Source: Magnetospira sp. (GTDB lineage Bacteria > Pseudomonadota > Alphaproteobacteria > Rhodospirillales > Magnetospiraceae). From it: a DNA stretch of 10,110 nt. Positions 1 through 5,538 of this stretch are shown here, piece by piece. A program made the translations under genes and the position numbers. Position 1 is the first letter of the stretch; every line of letters begins with the position of its first letter. A model generated the notes under the pieces. The model saw nothing but the letters and a program-made list of their open reading frames with translations. It searched no databases and was not told where the DNA came from. The stretch spans positions 1-10,110 of the forward strand of contig JANQGL010000302.1 of NCBI GenBank assembly GCA_028277325.1, given 5' to 3'.

Positions 1-1118
1 AGCCTGGGGGACTTGCGCAGCCGGCCGTCGAGCGGTTTCAGGCGGTCGGCCAGCAGGCGCATCAGGGTCGACTTGCCGTTGCCGTTGGCGCCCAGCAGAC
101 CGATCCGGTCGTCCATGTCGATCCGCAGGTCGAGGCGGCGCAGCACCGGGCGGGCCGGGTCGTAGCCGACCGACGCGTCGTCCAGGGCGATCAGCGGCGG
201 CGACAGGGGCTCCGGGTCGGGGAACCGGAAACCGACCGTTTGCGTCTCCACGACGCTGGCGATGGGCTCCATGCGGGCCAGCATCTTGAGCCGGCTCTGC
301 GCCTGGCGGGCCTTGGTCGCCTTGGCCCGGAAGCGGTCCACGAACCCCTGGATGCGGCGCCGCTCGTCGGCCTGGCGGGCCCGCAGGACGGCCTGCCGCG
401 CCTGTTTCTCGGCCCGGGTCCGTTCGAACCGGTCGTAGCCGCCGGCATAGCGGTCCAGGCGGCCGCCGTCCAGGTGGACGATCTCCTCCACCGCGCCGTT
501 CAGGAGGCTGCGCTCGTGGCTGATGATCAGCAGGGTGCCCGGCCAGGCGGCGAGGTACCCCTCCAGCCACAGGGTCGCCTCCAGGTCCAGGTGGTTGGTC
601 GGTTCGTCGAGCAGCAGCAGGTCGGGGCCGGCGAACAGCGCCGCGGCCAGGGCCACCCGCATCCGCCAGCCGCCCGAGAACTCGGCGCAGGGGCGTTGCT
701 GGGCCCCGCTGTCGAACCCGAGGCCCGACAGGATCGCGGCGGCGCGGGCCTCCGCCGCGTGGGCGTCGATGTCGGCCAGTCGGGTGTGGATGTCGGCGAT
801 CCGGTGCGGATCGGTGGCGGTCTCCGCCTCGGCCAGCAGGTCGCTGCGTTCGCGGTCCGCCGCCAGTACCGTCTCGATCAGGCTTCGCGGACCGTCGGGG
901 GGGTCCTGCGCCATGTGCCCGAGGCGGGCGCGCGGACGGATCGAAACGGCGCCGCCGTCGGGTGTCAACTCGCCGCGAATCAGCCGGAACAGGGTGGACT
1001 TGCCGCTGCCGTTGCGCCCCACCAGGCCGGCCTTGCGGCCTTCCGGCAGGGCCAGGGTCGCCCCCTCGAACAGGGTGCGGTCGCCGATCCGGAAGGTCAG
1101 GTCGTTGATGTGCAGCAT
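1..1118 (-). CDS. ABC-F family ATPase (Uup/YheS type), C-terminal part outside window
   Basis: Soluble duplicated ATP-binding cassette protein of the ABC-F family, whose members act on the ribosome rather than in transport. Only the first 372 codons are present; the gene runs off the left edge. The first cassette is complete: Walker A GRNGSGKS at residues 34-41, a Q-loop at HMAQD (68-72), the signature FSGGWRMR (147-154), Walker B plus family motif LLLLDEPTNHLDL (167-179) and the switch histidine in ISHERS (199-204). A basic, helical interdomain linker follows (about 225-285). The second cassette starts near 308 and its Walker A GANGNGKS (343-350) is the last landmark. There is no membrane segment. 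ABC-F proteins are usually about 530-640 residues, so roughly 40% is missing. The ATG at 1116-1118 is chosen because MLHINDLTFRIG is the typical family N-terminus and the next in-frame Met lies beyond Walker A. No Shine-Dalgarno precedes it; a perfect palindrome abuts the start. Assignment to Uup, YheS or another subgroup is uncertain. Confidence 0.93.
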   Translation of the reverse strand, partial: MLHINDLTFRIGDRTLFEGATLALPEGRKAGLVGRNGSGKSTLFRLIRGELTPDGGAVSIRPRARLGHMAQDPPDGPRSLIETVLAADRERSDLLAEAETATDPHRIADIHTRLADIDAHAAEARAAAILSGLGFDSGAQQRPCAEFSGGWRMRVALAAALFAGPDLLLLDEPTNHLDLEATLWLEGYLAAWPGTLLIISHERSLLNGAVEEIVHLDGGRLDRYAGGYDRFERTRAEKQARQAVLRARQADERRRIQGFVDRFRAKATKARQAQSRLKMLARMEPIASVVETQTVGFRFPDPEPLSPPLIALDDASVGYDPARPVLRRLDLRIDMDDRIGLLGANGNGKSTLMRLLADRLKPLDGRLRKSPR

Positions 1119-1142
1119 GCGCCGCGTGATATCACGCGGCGC
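1119..1142. repeat. Perfect 24-bp palindrome abutting the ABC-F start codon
   Basis: The half-site GCGCCGCGTGAT (1119-1130) is followed directly by its exact reverse complement (1131-1142). In RNA this folds into a 10-bp, nearly all-GC stem with an AUAU loop ending at the base before the ABC-F AUG. It occupies the place where a Shine-Dalgarno would be, so it could be a protein-binding operator or an RNA structure controlling ABC-F translation. It is seen directly; the role is inferred. Confidence 0.85.
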
Positions 1143-1152
1143 CGGGGCCCTC

Positions 1153-1184
1153 AAACGAAAGACGCCGCCCTTCCGGGCGGCGTC
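1153..1184 (-). terminator. Intrinsic terminator after the sulfur-globule-like gene
   Basis: On the minus strand a perfect 10-bp stem (GACGCCGCCC pairing with GGGCGGCGTC, positions 1161-1184) closes a GGAA loop of GNRA type and is followed by TTTCGTTT. It starts 28 bases after the stop codon of the 115-residue gene. Its T-rich tail lies only about 35 bases before the ABC-F start, so it also sits in what must be the ABC-F leader if the two genes are co-transcribed, where it could act as an attenuator. Confidence 0.8.
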
Positions 1185-1212
1185 CCGATACCGGAAATCC
1201 GATGGACTCGGA

Positions 1213-1560
1213 TTATTCGCTCTTCGGCGCGGCCTGCGGAGCCACCGCGTAGGGGGCACCGTAGAAGCCCGGGTAGCCGCCCCAGTGACCCGGATAGCCG
1301 CCCCAGTGGCCCGGGTAGCCGCCGTAGTGCGGGTAACCACCATAGTACGGGTAGCCGCCGTAGTGCGGATGGCCGTAGCCGTAGCCCGAACCGCGGCCGG
1401 TGAAGCTCATGTTGAAGGCGCCGTCGCCCCAGCCATTGCCGTCCCACGGACCACCGCCCCACGGACCGCCCCAGCCCCACCAGGCCTGGGCGTCGTTGGC
1501 GGCGACGGAAGCGACGGCGATGACCCCGGCCACGGTCGCGATTTTCAGGATATTTTTCAT
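1213..1560 (-). CDS. Sulfur globule family protein (secreted Gly/Tyr/Trp/Pro repeat protein)
   Basis: A 115-residue exported protein resembling the sulfur globule envelope proteins of purple sulfur bacteria, which coat extracytoplasmic sulfur deposits. Residues 1-26 are a classical signal peptide: MKN, a hydrophobic core, then cleavage expected after AQA. The mature part opens with a Trp/Gly-rich stretch (WWGWGGPWGGGPWDG), then the family-like core WGDGAFNMSFTGRGSGYGYG (about 44-63). Next come short repeats of GGYPYY/GGYPHY and GYPGHWG type (68-100), and a small APQAAPKSE tail. There is no cysteine. Shine-Dalgarno GGGGGA sits six bases before the ATG. A TTGACA-type promoter lies upstream and a strong terminator downstream, so it is probably transcribed on its own and well expressed. 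Proteins with this signature also occur in bacteria not known to store sulfur, so a general extracellular structural role is possible. No sulfur oxidation gene is visible nearby. Confidence 0.8.
   Translation of the reverse strand: MKNILKIATVAGVIAVASVAANDAQAWWGWGGPWGGGPWDGNGWGDGAFNMSFTGRGSGYGYGHPHYGGYPYYGGYPHYGGYPGHWGGYPGHWGGYPGFYGAPYAVAPQAAPKSE
1268..1365 (-). repeat. Short in-frame tandem repeats inside the sulfur-globule-like gene
   Basis: Two 21-bp units (1268-1288 and 1289-1309, two differences) encode the GYPGHWG motif. A related unit at 1310-1329 and two 18-bp units (1330-1347, 1348-1365) encode GGYP(Y/H)Y. Unit lengths are multiples of three, so gain or loss of units would keep the reading frame. 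Confidence 0.8.
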
Positions 1561-1566
1561 GTCGAA

Positions 1567-1572
1567 TCCCCC
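1567..1572 (-). promoter_or_regulatory. Ribosome binding site of the sulfur-globule-like gene
   Basis: The minus strand reads GGGGGA followed by six bases (TTCGAC) and the ATG at 1558-1560. This fixes the start of the 115-residue protein so that it begins with the signal peptide. Confidence 0.75.
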
Positions 1573-1672
1573 GAAAGTTGGTTTATCCTAGATCGACGGA
1601 TACCGGGCCGCATACTGCCTCAACCGCGATACCCCATGTTCAAGGGTGCCATCGACACCCTATATAAGCGCC

Positions 1673-1698
1673 GCCTAATTTAGCGATGCCTAATATAG
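1673..1698 (-). repeat. Direct repeat CTAWATTAGGC overlapping the promoter
   Basis: The plus strand has GCCTAATTTAG (1673-1683) and GCCTAATATAG (1688-1698), identical at 10 of 11 positions and offset by 15 bases. They overlay the spacer and -10 of the leftward promoter. An operator is the simplest reading; no regulator gene is identifiable in the window. Confidence 0.5.
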
Positions 1699-1716
1699 GT
1701 GTCAACACATTTTTTT
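1677..1716 (-). promoter_or_regulatory. Sigma-70-type promoter for the sulfur-globule-like gene
   Basis: On the minus strand a consensus -35 TTGACA (1700-1705) is separated by 17 bases from a -10 TAAATT (1677-1682, four of six consensus bases). A run of seven A (1710-1716) just upstream of the -35 could serve as an UP element. Transcription would begin near 1670, leaving a leader of about 110 bases that contains a GGGTG/CACCC inverted repeat (1644-1660). Two copies of CTAWATTAGGC (minus strand, 1688-1698 and 1673-1683) cover the spacer and the -10, which suggests a regulator binding site. Confidence 0.7.
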
Positions 1717-1885
1717 CGGTTCCTGCCTGCCTCCCCCCTCCCGCGGTCTCCGCCTACCCCTTTCGGCGACCGCGCACATTATAAATTCCTATTTACTATC
1801 CTGTATTTAAACACCTTTCGACGTCCGTTCAAAGCGAAAAAACGGATCCGCGACGGCCGCCGCGACGACGCGGCGCAGCATCTGG
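1717..1885. other. AT-richer intergenic stretch without a recognisable gene
   Basis: Between the two divergent promoters lies a pyrimidine-rich segment (about 1721-1765) followed by an AT-rich segment (about 1778-1845) that contrasts with the GC-rich surroundings. Possible reading frames here have no Shine-Dalgarno and no family resemblance, so nothing coding is called. No tRNA or clear RNA structure is seen. Confidence 0.6.
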
Positions 1886-1914
1886 TTGCGTCGTTCCGCG
1901 TGCGGAGATATAAC
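1886..1914 (+). promoter_or_regulatory. Probable ndk promoter
   Basis: A -35 TTGCGT (1886-1891) and a -10 TATAAC (1909-1914, five of six consensus bases) are separated by exactly 17 bases. Transcription would start near 1920, giving a leader of about 75 bases before the ndk ATG. The match is good at the -10 and moderate at the -35. Confidence 0.6.
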
Positions 1915-1994
1915 GCGCGAGCCCAATCGGGGGCGCCGGCCCGCGGCGAAACCGGCGAGCTGGACTGAACGGGGACCACCGAAAGGACTTCGAT

Positions 1995-2417
1995 ATGGCT
2001 GTCGAGCGTACGCTTTCGATCATCAAGCCCGATGCCACGGCGCGAAACATCACGGGGAAAATCAACGCCGTGTTCGAGGAGAACGGGTTGCGTATCGTCG
2101 CCCAGCGGCGCATCCGGTTGACCAAGCAGCAGGCCGAGCAGTTCTACGCGGTGCACGCCGAGCGCTCATTCTTCGACGAGCTGACGGACTACATGTCGTC
2201 GGGCCCGGTGGTGGTGCAGGTTCTCGAGGGCGAGAGCGCGGTTCTGAAGAACCGCGAGGTGATGGGGGCCACCAACCCGGCCAATGCCGAGGAAGGCACC
2301 ATCCGCGCCTTGTACGGCCAGAACGTCCAGGAGAACTCGGTGCACGGCTCCGATTCGCCGGAGAACGCGGCGATCGAGACCGCCTTCTTTTTCGCCGCCA
2401 CCGACATCGCGGGCTGA
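1995..2417 (+). CDS. ndk: Nucleoside diphosphate kinase
   Basis: Cytoplasmic enzyme that moves the gamma phosphate of an NTP, usually ATP, to other NDPs and dNDPs through a phosphohistidine intermediate. The 140-residue length is typical for the bacterial family. The N-terminus [11 protein letters not shown] carries the conserved Lys11. Tyr51, Arg104 and Asn114 match nucleotide-binding positions, and His117 in ENSVHGSDS is the phosphorylated catalytic residue. The AAAGGA ribosome site at 1982-1987 stands seven bases before the ATG and supports this start. The gene has its own promoter and is followed by a roughly 300-base gap containing a strong hairpin, so it is probably monocistronic. All key residues are present and the gene appears intact. 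Confidence 0.98.
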   Translation: MAVERTLSIIKPDATARNITGKINAVFEENGLRIVAQRRIRLTKQQAEQFYAVHAERSFFDELTDYMSSGPVVVQVLEGESAVLKNREVMGATNPANAEEGTIRALYGQNVQENSVHGSDSPENAAIETAFFFAATDIAG

Positions 2418-2474
2418 CGCCCGGCGCCGCCGGGACCCGGGAATCGACGCCGCGGCCGTTGCGCTCCCGGTCTC

Positions 2475-2515
2475 CGAATCGGCTCGGCCCGGAGCCCGCC
2501 GGGCCGCCCGATTCG
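2475..2515 (+). terminator. Large GC-rich hairpin downstream of ndk, possible terminator
   Basis: CGAATCGG (2475-2482) pairs with CCGATTCG (2508-2515), and CGGCCCGG (2485-2492) pairs with CCGGGCCG (2499-2506). This gives 16 base pairs interrupted only by a small 2/1 internal loop, around a six-base AGCCCG loop. TCCTTGTC follows, which is a poor U-tract. A shorter stem, CCCGGC/GCCGGG (2420-2434), lies immediately after the ndk stop. Together they probably end ndk transcription, but neither is a classic intrinsic terminator. Confidence 0.45.
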
Positions 2516-2646
2516 TCCTTGTCGGCGGGTCGCGGAGTCGGCCGTCGGGGTCGCCGTGCGGAGTCGGCGCGATCGACCGCGGCGGCCGGCCGGGGAGTCG
2601 GGAGGTCCTGTCGTTTATTCCGCGTTGATTGCCCGGCCCGGTGGCC
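2516..2646. other. Non-coding spacer between ndk and htpX
   Basis: No gene is supported here. The only pattern seen is GGAGTCGG three times (2534-2541, 2560-2567, 2594-2601) at uneven spacing, within GC-rich DNA where chance repeats are common. Confidence 0.5.
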
Positions 2647-2681
2647 TTGCAGCGCCTCCGGGGCGCGCCTATTCAATAGGC
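2647..2681 (+). promoter_or_regulatory. Candidate htpX promoter with overlapping palindromic operator
   Basis: TTGCAG (2647-2652) is followed after 17 bases by TATTCA (2670-2675), a weak sigma-70-type pair. The -10 lies inside a perfect inverted repeat, GCCTATT-C-AATAGGC (2667-2681), which could be a repressor site. The inverted repeat is certain; the promoter assignment is tentative. Confidence 0.4.
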
Positions 2682-2720
2682 AGGATCACATTCGCGCAAC
2701 CTGTTCGGTGGACCGCATCG

Positions 2721-3590
2721 ATGAGCTATACACGCACCGCCTTCCTTCTGGCCGGCCTCACCGGCCTGTTCCTCGCCGTCGGTTTCCTGATCGGCGGTCA
2801 AACGGGGATGCTGATCGCGCTTCTGTTCGCCGTCGGCACCAACGCCTTCGCCTACTGGAACTCCGACAAGATGGTGCTGCGGATGTACAACGCGCGCCAG
2901 GTCGGACCGCGCGACTCGCCGCAGTTCCACGGCCTGGTGGAGCAGCTGGCCCGCAACGCCGGCCTGCCGATGCCGCGCGTCTACATCATCGACGAGCCGC
3001 AGCCCAACGCCTTCGCCACCGGGCGCAATCCGGAGAACGCGGCGGTCGCCGCCACCACCGGCCTCCTGGAGCGCCTGACCCAGGAAGAAATCGCCGGTGT
3101 GATGGCGCACGAGCTGGCGCACGTGAAGAACCGCGACACCCTGATCATGACGGTGACCGCGACCATCGCCGGCGCCCTGTCCATGCTCGCCAACTTCGCG
3201 CTGTTCTTCGGCGGCTCCAACGACGAGGACAGCCCCAACCCCATCTTCGCCATCCTGATCATGATCCTCGCCCCGATCGCCGCGATGCTGGTCCAGATGG
3301 CGATCTCGCGGACCCGCGAATACGAGGCCGACCGCATGGGGGCCGAGATCTGCGGGCGGCCGCTGTGGCTGGCCTCGGCCCTCGACAAGCTGGAGTCCGG
3401 CACCCGGACGATCGACAACCGGACCGCCGAGGGCAATCCGGCCACGGCGCACCTGTTCATCGCCAATCCGTTGCACGTCCACGCCCGGGACAACCTGTTC
3501 TCGACCCACCCCAGCATGACCAACCGGATCGCCAGGTTGCGGGCGATGTCCGGCCAGGCGACCGGTCCGACGCAGGGCCCCTGGGCTTGA
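2721..3590 (+). CDS. htpX: Membrane zinc metalloprotease HtpX
   Basis: Inner-membrane M48-family metalloprotease that degrades misfolded membrane proteins alongside FtsH. The protein has 289 residues, the usual length. Two N-terminal membrane segments (about 6-25 and 28-45) precede the cytoplasmic catalytic region with the zinc motif HELAH (His130, Glu131, His134). Two further hydrophobic segments (about 143-163 and 173-193) lie before EYEAD, whose Glu200 is the expected third zinc ligand. The C-terminal part includes the family-typical FIANPLH and [13 protein letters not shown]. The frame stays open upstream, but the ATG at 2721 gives the standard MSYTRTAF start and has GGTGGA eight bases ahead. 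The stop overlaps the start of rsmB, indicating a shared transcript and probable translational coupling. A palindrome over the putative -10 suggests regulation. Confidence 0.96.
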   Translation: MSYTRTAFLLAGLTGLFLAVGFLIGGQTGMLIALLFAVGTNAFAYWNSDKMVLRMYNARQVGPRDSPQFHGLVEQLARNAGLPMPRVYIIDEPQPNAFATGRNPENAAVAATTGLLERLTQEEIAGVMAHELAHVKNRDTLIMTVTATIAGALSMLANFALFFGGSNDEDSPNPIFAILIMILAPIAAMLVQMAISRTREYEADRMGAEICGRPLWLASALDKLESGTRTIDNRTAEGNPATAHLFIANPLHVHARDNLFSTHPSMTNRIARLRAMSGQATGPTQGPWA

Positions 3591-4879
3591 CCGACGGGTC
3601 GCGCGGTGCCCGTGCCCTGGCGGTCGAGGTCCTGACCAAGGTCCTCGACCGCGCCCATCCGCTCGACGACGCGTTCGACAAACAGCCCGGCCTGGCCGAC
3701 CTGAGCGCCCGCGACCGGGCCTTCGCCCGCAATCTGGCGACCACCGCGCTGCGCCGCCTGGGGCAGATCGACGACGCGATCGGCCGCTGCCTGGAGCGTC
3801 CCCTGCCCGACCGGGCGGCCCGCGTCCGCCAGATCCTGCGGCTTGGCGCGGCGCAGATTCTGTTCCTCGGCACGCCGCCGCACGCCGCGGTGTCGACCGC
3901 CGTCACCCTGGCGGCGGCGGGCCACGACGGCCGCTACAAGAAGCTCGTCAACGGGGTGCTGCGGACCCTCGACCGCGAGGGCCGGGCCTGGGTCCTGGAT
4001 CAGGACGCGGCGCGCCTGAACACCCCGGACTGGCTGTGGGAGTCCTGGGACGGCGCCTACGGGGAGGCGGCGGCGCGCGGCATCGCCGAGGCGCATCTGG
4101 CGGAGGCGCCGCTGGACCTCTCGGTGGCCGGCGACGCCGCCGCCTGGGCCGGCCGTCTGCGGGCCGAGGTCCTGCCGGGCGGCGGTGTGCGGCGGCCGGC
4201 CGGCGGCCCGGTCTGCGACCTTCCCGGCTATCGGTCCGGCGGCTGGTGGGTGCAGGACGCGGCGGCCGCCATGCCGGCCCGCCTGCTGGGCGAGGTGGCC
4301 GGACGCCGGGTGCTCGACCTCTGCGCGGCGCCGGGCGGCAAGACGGCGCAACTGGCCGCCGCCGGAGCCGCGGTGACCGCCGTCGACCGTTCGGAGAGGC
4401 GGCTCGACCGGCTGCGCGACAATCTGGCGCGGCTCGGGCTCGCGGCCGACATCGTCACCGCCGACGCCGCCGTCTGGCGCCCCGAGGCCCCGGTCGACGC
4501 CGCCCTGCTCGACGCGCCGTGCAGCGCCACCGGCACCCTGCGCCGGCGGCCCGACGTGGCCTGGCACAAGTCGCCGGCCGAGATCGACAAGCTGGCCGGG
4601 GTGCAGGACCGCCTGCTGGCGGCGGCGGCCGGCATGGTGGCGCCGGGCGGCCTCCTGGTCTATTGCACCTGCTCGCTGCAGCCGCAGGAAGGCCCGGACC
4701 GCGTCGACGCCTTCCTCGCCGCGCACCCCGAATGGACCCGCCGGCCGGTGACGGCGGCCGAGGCCGCGGCGCCGGAAGCGGCGATCACCCCGGCCGGCGA
4801 CCTGCGCACCCTGCCGTTCCATTGGGCCGAGCGGGGCGGCCTGGACGGGTTTTTCGCCGCCCGGCTGCGCCGCCATTAA
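3587..4879 (+). CDS. rsmB: 16S rRNA (cytosine-5) methyltransferase RsmB
   Basis: SAM-dependent enzyme that makes the m5C at 16S rRNA position 967 (E. coli numbering). The protein has 430 residues. An N-terminal NusB-like RNA-binding region (about 8-130, with [22 protein letters not shown] and RDRAFARNL) precedes the catalytic fold. Visible motifs are the SAM-binding [14 protein letters not shown] (242 onward), [18 protein letters not shown] with Cys312 (motif IV, product release) and [11 protein letters not shown] with Cys362 (motif VI, the nucleophile). The start is inferred as TTG at 3587-3589. It overlaps the htpX stop as TTGA, has AGGG nine bases upstream, and no in-frame ATG or GTG lies near the conserved N-terminus. 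The frame is open far upstream, but that part only shadows htpX and ndk. Co-transcription with htpX is likely. Confidence 0.95.
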   Translation: MTDGSRGARALAVEVLTKVLDRAHPLDDAFDKQPGLADLSARDRAFARNLATTALRRLGQIDDAIGRCLERPLPDRAARVRQILRLGAAQILFLGTPPHAAVSTAVTLAAAGHDGRYKKLVNGVLRTLDREGRAWVLDQDAARLNTPDWLWESWDGAYGEAAARGIAEAHLAEAPLDLSVAGDAAAWAGRLRAEVLPGGGVRRPAGGPVCDLPGYRSGGWWVQDAAAAMPARLLGEVAGRRVLDLCAAPGGKTAQLAAAGAAVTAVDRSERRLDRLRDNLARLGLAADIVTADAAVWRPEAPVDAALLDAPCSATGTLRRRPDVAWHKSPAEIDKLAGVQDRLLAAAAGMVAPGGLLVYCTCSLQPQEGPDRVDAFLAAHPEWTRRPVTAAEAAAPEAAITPAGDLRTLPFHWAERGGLDGFFAARLRRH

Positions 4880-4882
4880 CGC

Positions 4883-4911
4883 TTTACGAACCGGGGCCGG
4901 AATAGTACATA
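4883..4911 (+). promoter_or_regulatory. Candidate promoter for the carbamoyltransferase cassette
   Basis: In the 53-base gap after rsmB, TTTACG (4883-4888, four of six -35 consensus bases) is followed after 17 bases by TACATA (4906-4911, three of six). Spacing is ideal but the -10 is weak. Transcription could also continue from htpX-rsmB, since no terminator is seen in the gap. Confidence 0.4.
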
Positions 4912-4922
4912 CAAGCCAAACC

Positions 4923-4927
4923 GGAGG
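4923..4927 (+). promoter_or_regulatory. Ribosome binding site of the SxtJ-family gene
   Basis: GGAGG ends five bases before the ATG at 4933. It is a near-ideal Shine-Dalgarno and fixes the start codon. Confidence 0.8.
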
Positions 4928-4932
4928 CTCCG

Positions 4933-5367
4933 ATGACCAACAAGGCAGGCTTCCACGAGGATCTGGATCGCCATGACGAAGTGAAGGGCAGTTCCGAGCG
5001 CTCGTTCGGGATCGTCTTCGCGGTGGTGTTCGGACTCGTCGGCCTCTGGCCGCTGACCGGGGGCGGCTGGCCGCGCTGGTGGGCGCTGGCCGTCGCGGCG
5101 CTGTTCCTGGTGGTCGCCCTGGCGCGGCCGAAGCTGCTCAAATGGCCCAACCGCCTGTGGTTCCTGTTCGGACAGCTGCTGCACCGGATCGTCAACCCGA
5201 TCGTCATGGGCCTGATGTTCTTCACCACCGTGCTGCCGATCGGCCTGATCCTGCGGGCGGTCGGCAAGGACCTGCTGCACCTGCGGTTCGATCCCGACGC
5301 CGAAAGCTACTGGATGCGGCGCGATCCGCCCGGTCCGGGGCCTGGCACCATGACCCGGCAATTCTAG
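4933..5367 (+). CDS. SxtJ-family membrane protein
   Basis: A 144-residue integral membrane protein resembling the SxtJ family, named from the cyanobacterial saxitoxin cluster, where its function is unknown. A charged cytoplasmic-looking N-terminus (1-24) is followed by three hydrophobic segments at about 25-40, 49-66 and 87-108. A polar tail follows with FDPDAESYWMRRD (119-131) and an end in MTRQF. No catalytic motif is recognisable. A strong GGAGG site defines the start. Its stop TAG overlaps the TAGGAG ribosome site of the next gene, so the two are certainly co-transcribed. The family is repeatedly found beside a DUF5989 peptide and a NodU-type carbamoyltransferase, exactly as here, so it may anchor or assist that enzyme at the membrane. 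That role is inference. Confidence 0.82.
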   Translation: MTNKAGFHEDLDRHDEVKGSSERSFGIVFAVVFGLVGLWPLTGGGWPRWWALAVAALFLVVALARPKLLKWPNRLWFLFGQLLHRIVNPIVMGLMFFTTVLPIGLILRAVGKDLLHLRFDPDAESYWMRRDPPGPGPGTMTRQF

Positions 5368-5375
5368 GAGTCGAC

Positions 5376-5525
5376 ATGTCCTTCCTCAGCGAGCTGTGGG
5401 AATTCCTCAAGGAACGCAAGAAGTTCTGGCTGCTGCCGATCATCGTGATGATGGTGCTGTTCGGCGGCCTGCTGGTGCTCAGCCAGGGCTCCGCCGTGGC
5501 GCCGTTCATCTACACCATCTTCTGA
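5376..5525 (+). CDS. DUF5989 (SxtK-like) small membrane protein
   Basis: A 49-residue protein, short enough to be missed by automatic callers. It begins MSFLSELWEFLKERKKFWLLP and has one membrane span at about 18-36 (WLLPIIVMMVLFGGLLVLS), preceded by a basic KERKK patch that predicts a cytoplasmic N-terminus, and a short hydrophobic end, PFIYTIF. This pattern matches the DUF5989/SxtK family. AGGAG at 5366-5370, five bases before the ATG, gives a very good ribosome site that overlaps the stop of the gene before. The carbamoyltransferase starts 13 bases after its stop. Function is unknown; position between the two partners points to a shared membrane complex or assembly role. Confidence 0.87.
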   Translation: MSFLSELWEFLKERKKFWLLPIIVMMVLFGGLLVLSQGSAVAPFIYTIF

Positions 5526-5538
5526 GACGGCGGGCGGC

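Noticed and set aside
240..1403. Long rightward open frame opposite the ABC-F gene
   Set aside because: It is a GC-rich antisense shadow of the ABC-F coding region and has no family motif or ribosome site.
1699..1968. Open frame of 89 codons in the divergent intergenic region
   Set aside because: No Shine-Dalgarno, the composition changes along its length, it crosses the probable ndk promoter, and no known fold or motif is visible.
2534..2601. Three GGAGTCGG copies as a CRISPR-like or iteron array
   Set aside because: Spacing is irregular (26 and 34 bases), the units are only 8 bases, and nothing nearby suggests replication or CRISPR functions.
2556..2720. Longer N-terminus for HtpX
   Set aside because: The added residues have no membrane or protease features, and the family starts at MSYTRTAF, which has its own ribosome site.
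1886..3586. Upstream extension of the rsmB reading frame
   Set aside because: The frame is open only because of high GC. It overlaps ndk and htpX out of frame and encodes Arg/Pro/Gly-rich sequence without motifs.
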